From: Cliona cf. orientalis
Lineage: Eukaryota > Porifera > Demospongiae > Clionaida > Clionaidae
Direction: 5' to 3'
Assembly (NCBI GenBank): GCA_963930775.1
Contig: OZ005705.1
Location: 1,612,001 to 1,676,000, forward strand
Length of the DNA stretch: 64,000 nucleotides
A program made the position numbers and the translations under genes. This document shows positions 62,570 through 64,000 of the stretch, piece by piece; within the stretch, counting starts at the first letter, position 1, and every line of letters begins with the position of its first letter. The notes under the pieces were generated by a model. That model worked only from the letters and a program-made list of their open reading frames with translations. It was not told where the DNA came from and made no database searches.

Positions 62570-64000
62570 TCAATCTGAATAATTATCAGAAAAATTTAAT
62601 TGATCAGCCGCTGCTTGAGTTATGTAGCGATCGTAGATTTCTTCAACATCATGTTGAGAGAACAGCCCTTCATTCCTCTCCCTGTACTTGTACCTCCTGG
62701 CTGCTGCTAAGAATAAGATCAGGCCAATCAGCCCAGCTACACAGGTGAAGAGAAGGTAGACAAAGCCATAGTTAGTGACTGGAGGGTTCTCTAACATCTC
62801 TCCACTGGCCCATGGATGCTTGAGAGATAGCGGGATGATGATGATAGAATTGAGGAACTGAAAGAGACCTCTTATGGCAAAGAAGACGCCAACAAGAAGA
62901 CCCTTCATGGACTGAGGGCTCTGAGCTGAGATAAATTCAAGGACTGTTGCAATGACCAATAGAGGACCGGTCTGTAGGAACAAGCTAGGGATAAAAAGCA
63001 CGGCCCAGTGCATATCAAGGGAGGAATATGAGAGTGTTGCGTTGAAATTATTACTTGGAGTCACTTGAAACATGCACCGAGTCTGATTGGTTGCTCTATT
63101 AATGTTCAAAGCATGTCCAGCAACATCAATGATAAGCATACTAGTGACTCCCAAGAGGCAGACAACTATTCCAATTCCTAGCCGAGTGAATGTCCTTGGC
63201 ATTCTGTTGTGGAACCAGCTGAAGACTATCCAAACATACATTGGAAACCAAATAAAAATTGAAAACACTGCCATCATGGCTCCAGTATCTGTAAAAGTTT
63301 CATATATATGCTTGCCTTCACAGAAATGGAAGTTTCTCGATAAATTATAATGATGAAGGGTATGTACGCTGAATAATGGGAAGATAAAGTACGATGCAGG
63401 TACTTCTAACATAAAAATTGGTCCAATAGCAAACAGAATGGATAGGATTCTCAGGAACGTTTTCACATTTTCTACCTTCTCTGTTGGGAATGGTCCACCA
63501 AATCGCTCCTTAGCAAAGTCAAGCCTGGAAGGAATATACTTGTCACAAAATGTGAAGGCACTTCGTTGAAGAGGGTAGTTGTGCTTCCTTGCAAAATTTA
63601 ACACCTTACAGACAGTCTTATAGGGATTATGACGCCCAGCGTTTGTACTAAACCAGTGATACTTACAACAGCTAACTAGGAGCAAAATGAACACAATTAT
63701 AAGCAGACTAAATGCGGTAGTGGAGATAAATATGGCATCCTCCCTTCCTGGCCTGGAAGTTTTCCAGCGACTACACCAGTCTGTTAAAATCAAGACTGAT
63801 ACCACTACTGCTCCAAGGTGGAATGACCACGTGGCATAGTGAATAAATAGACTTAAATGATGGCTTGGTGCCTCAAAAAGCTGATCCAATCCAAGTTGGA
63901 TGAAGTTCGCCTGATAGCCTGTCAATCCAATTACAAAGAGGAGCAATGCTATGAGGTATAACAGCATCACCAAAACACCAGGAAAACTATAAACGAGTGA
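62570..64000 (-). CDS. POT/PTR-like transporter copy 3 (N-terminus beyond the window)
   Basis: Open reading continues without a stop from 64,000 down to a stop at 62,570 (about 476 residues visible), aligned with copy 1 from its SLINSFPG region onward. It retains ISAQSPQSMKGLLVG, the FPTEKVENVK linker and the YKYRERNEGLFSQHDVEEIY C-terminus, ending LNFSDNYSD. No frameshift is seen, so it is probably functional. Differences from copy 1 are scattered substitutions plus a few extracellular-loop changes (for example TNQTRCMFQVTPSNNF). Intronless as far as visible. Confidence 0.88.
   Translation of the reverse strand, partial: SLVYSFPGVLVMLLYLIALLLFVIGLTGYQANFIQLGLDQLFEAPSHHLSLFIHYATWSFHLGAVVVSVLILTDWCSRWKTSRPGREDAIFISTTAFSLLIIVFILLLVSCCKYHWFSTNAGRHNPYKTVCKVLNFARKHNYPLQRSAFTFCDKYIPSRLDFAKERFGGPFPTEKVENVKTFLRILSILFAIGPIFMLEVPASYFIFPLFSVHTLHHYNLSRNFHFCEGKHIYETFTDTGAMMAVFSIFIWFPMYVWIVFSWFHNRMPRTFTRLGIGIVVCLLGVTSMLIIDVAGHALNINRATNQTRCMFQVTPSNNFNATLSYSSLDMHWAVLFIPSLFLQTGPLLVIATVLEFISAQSPQSMKGLLVGVFFAIRGLFQFLNSIIIIPLSLKHPWASGEMLENPPVTNYGFVYLLFTCVAGLIGLILFLAAARRYKYRERNEGLFSQHDVEEIYDRYITQAAADQLNFSDNYSD

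Overview
The window is animal nuclear DNA. Intron-rich genes with mostly short introns and GT-AG sites encode orthologs of broadly eukaryotic or metazoan proteins (LAS1L, CNOT11, a DBHS paraspeckle-type protein, MIX23/CCDC58, MCMDC2, SEC63, HDAC8, PAXBP1/GCFC1, a PLPP-type lipid phosphatase). High gene density, short divergent promoters, AT-rich introns studded with ATAATATTAT-like words, and a lineage-specific stefin array suggest an early-branching invertebrate. A demosponge of the Amphimedon kind is my best guess; that is inference, not proof. A 200-base run of N at 3916-4115 shows this is an assembly.

Layout. 1-2.0 kb: an unrecognised minus-strand gene, divergent from LAS1L (2.2-5.6 kb, interrupted by the N gap). 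6.0-8.9 kb: CNOT11. 8.9-11.7 kb: no gene seen. 11.8-12.9 kb: a two-exon disordered/coiled-coil protein. 12.9-15.9 kb: no firm gene. 15.9-17.9 kb (minus): DBHS (NONO/SFPQ/PSPC1) gene, divergent from MIX23 (18.0-18.8 kb). 20.0-27.3 kb: a cluster of two ordinary stefins (cystatin A/B type), four diverged three-exon stefin-derived paralogs and one possible further relative. 27.5-31.2 kb: MCMDC2. 31.5-38.5 kb (minus): SEC63, divergent from a dsRNA-binding protein gene (38.6-39.8 kb). 40.2-42.5 kb: phospholipid phosphatase. 42.6-44.5 kb (minus): HDAC8, divergent from PAXBP1 (44.6-53.3 kb). PAXBP1 intron 3 holds an intact, intronless POT-like transporter on the opposite strand. Two more copies of this transporter follow downstream: one is a pseudogene split by a structurally complete Ty3/Gypsy LTR retrotransposon (54,674-59,381, TSD GCTTT), the other runs off the right end.

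What stands out. (1) The stefin array: paralogs share the intron positions and phases of the neighbouring stefins but have lost the QxVxG inhibitory loop and gained a long N-terminal exon with a shared DT(S/T)(N/S)W...YI-A motif. A relic exon between two members records the duplication. (2) The transporter copies arose by duplication of a unit that includes the end of PAXBP1 exon 3; a relic of that exon and the head-to-tail junction are visible near 60.85 kb. (3) Several TIR and foldback element families occur in introns, two of them carrying GCGCATGCGC-type palindromes that also occur in divergent promoters. (4) The GA/CT and CA microsatellites repeatedly sit right at splice sites, with the strand orientation expected for polypyrimidine tracts or purine-rich intron starts.

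Exon coordinates were placed by eye from reading frame, GT-AG sites and family similarity. Those that close in frame over the whole gene (CNOT11, SEC63, HDAC8, PAXBP1, PLPP, MIX23, the stefin family) are the most reliable.
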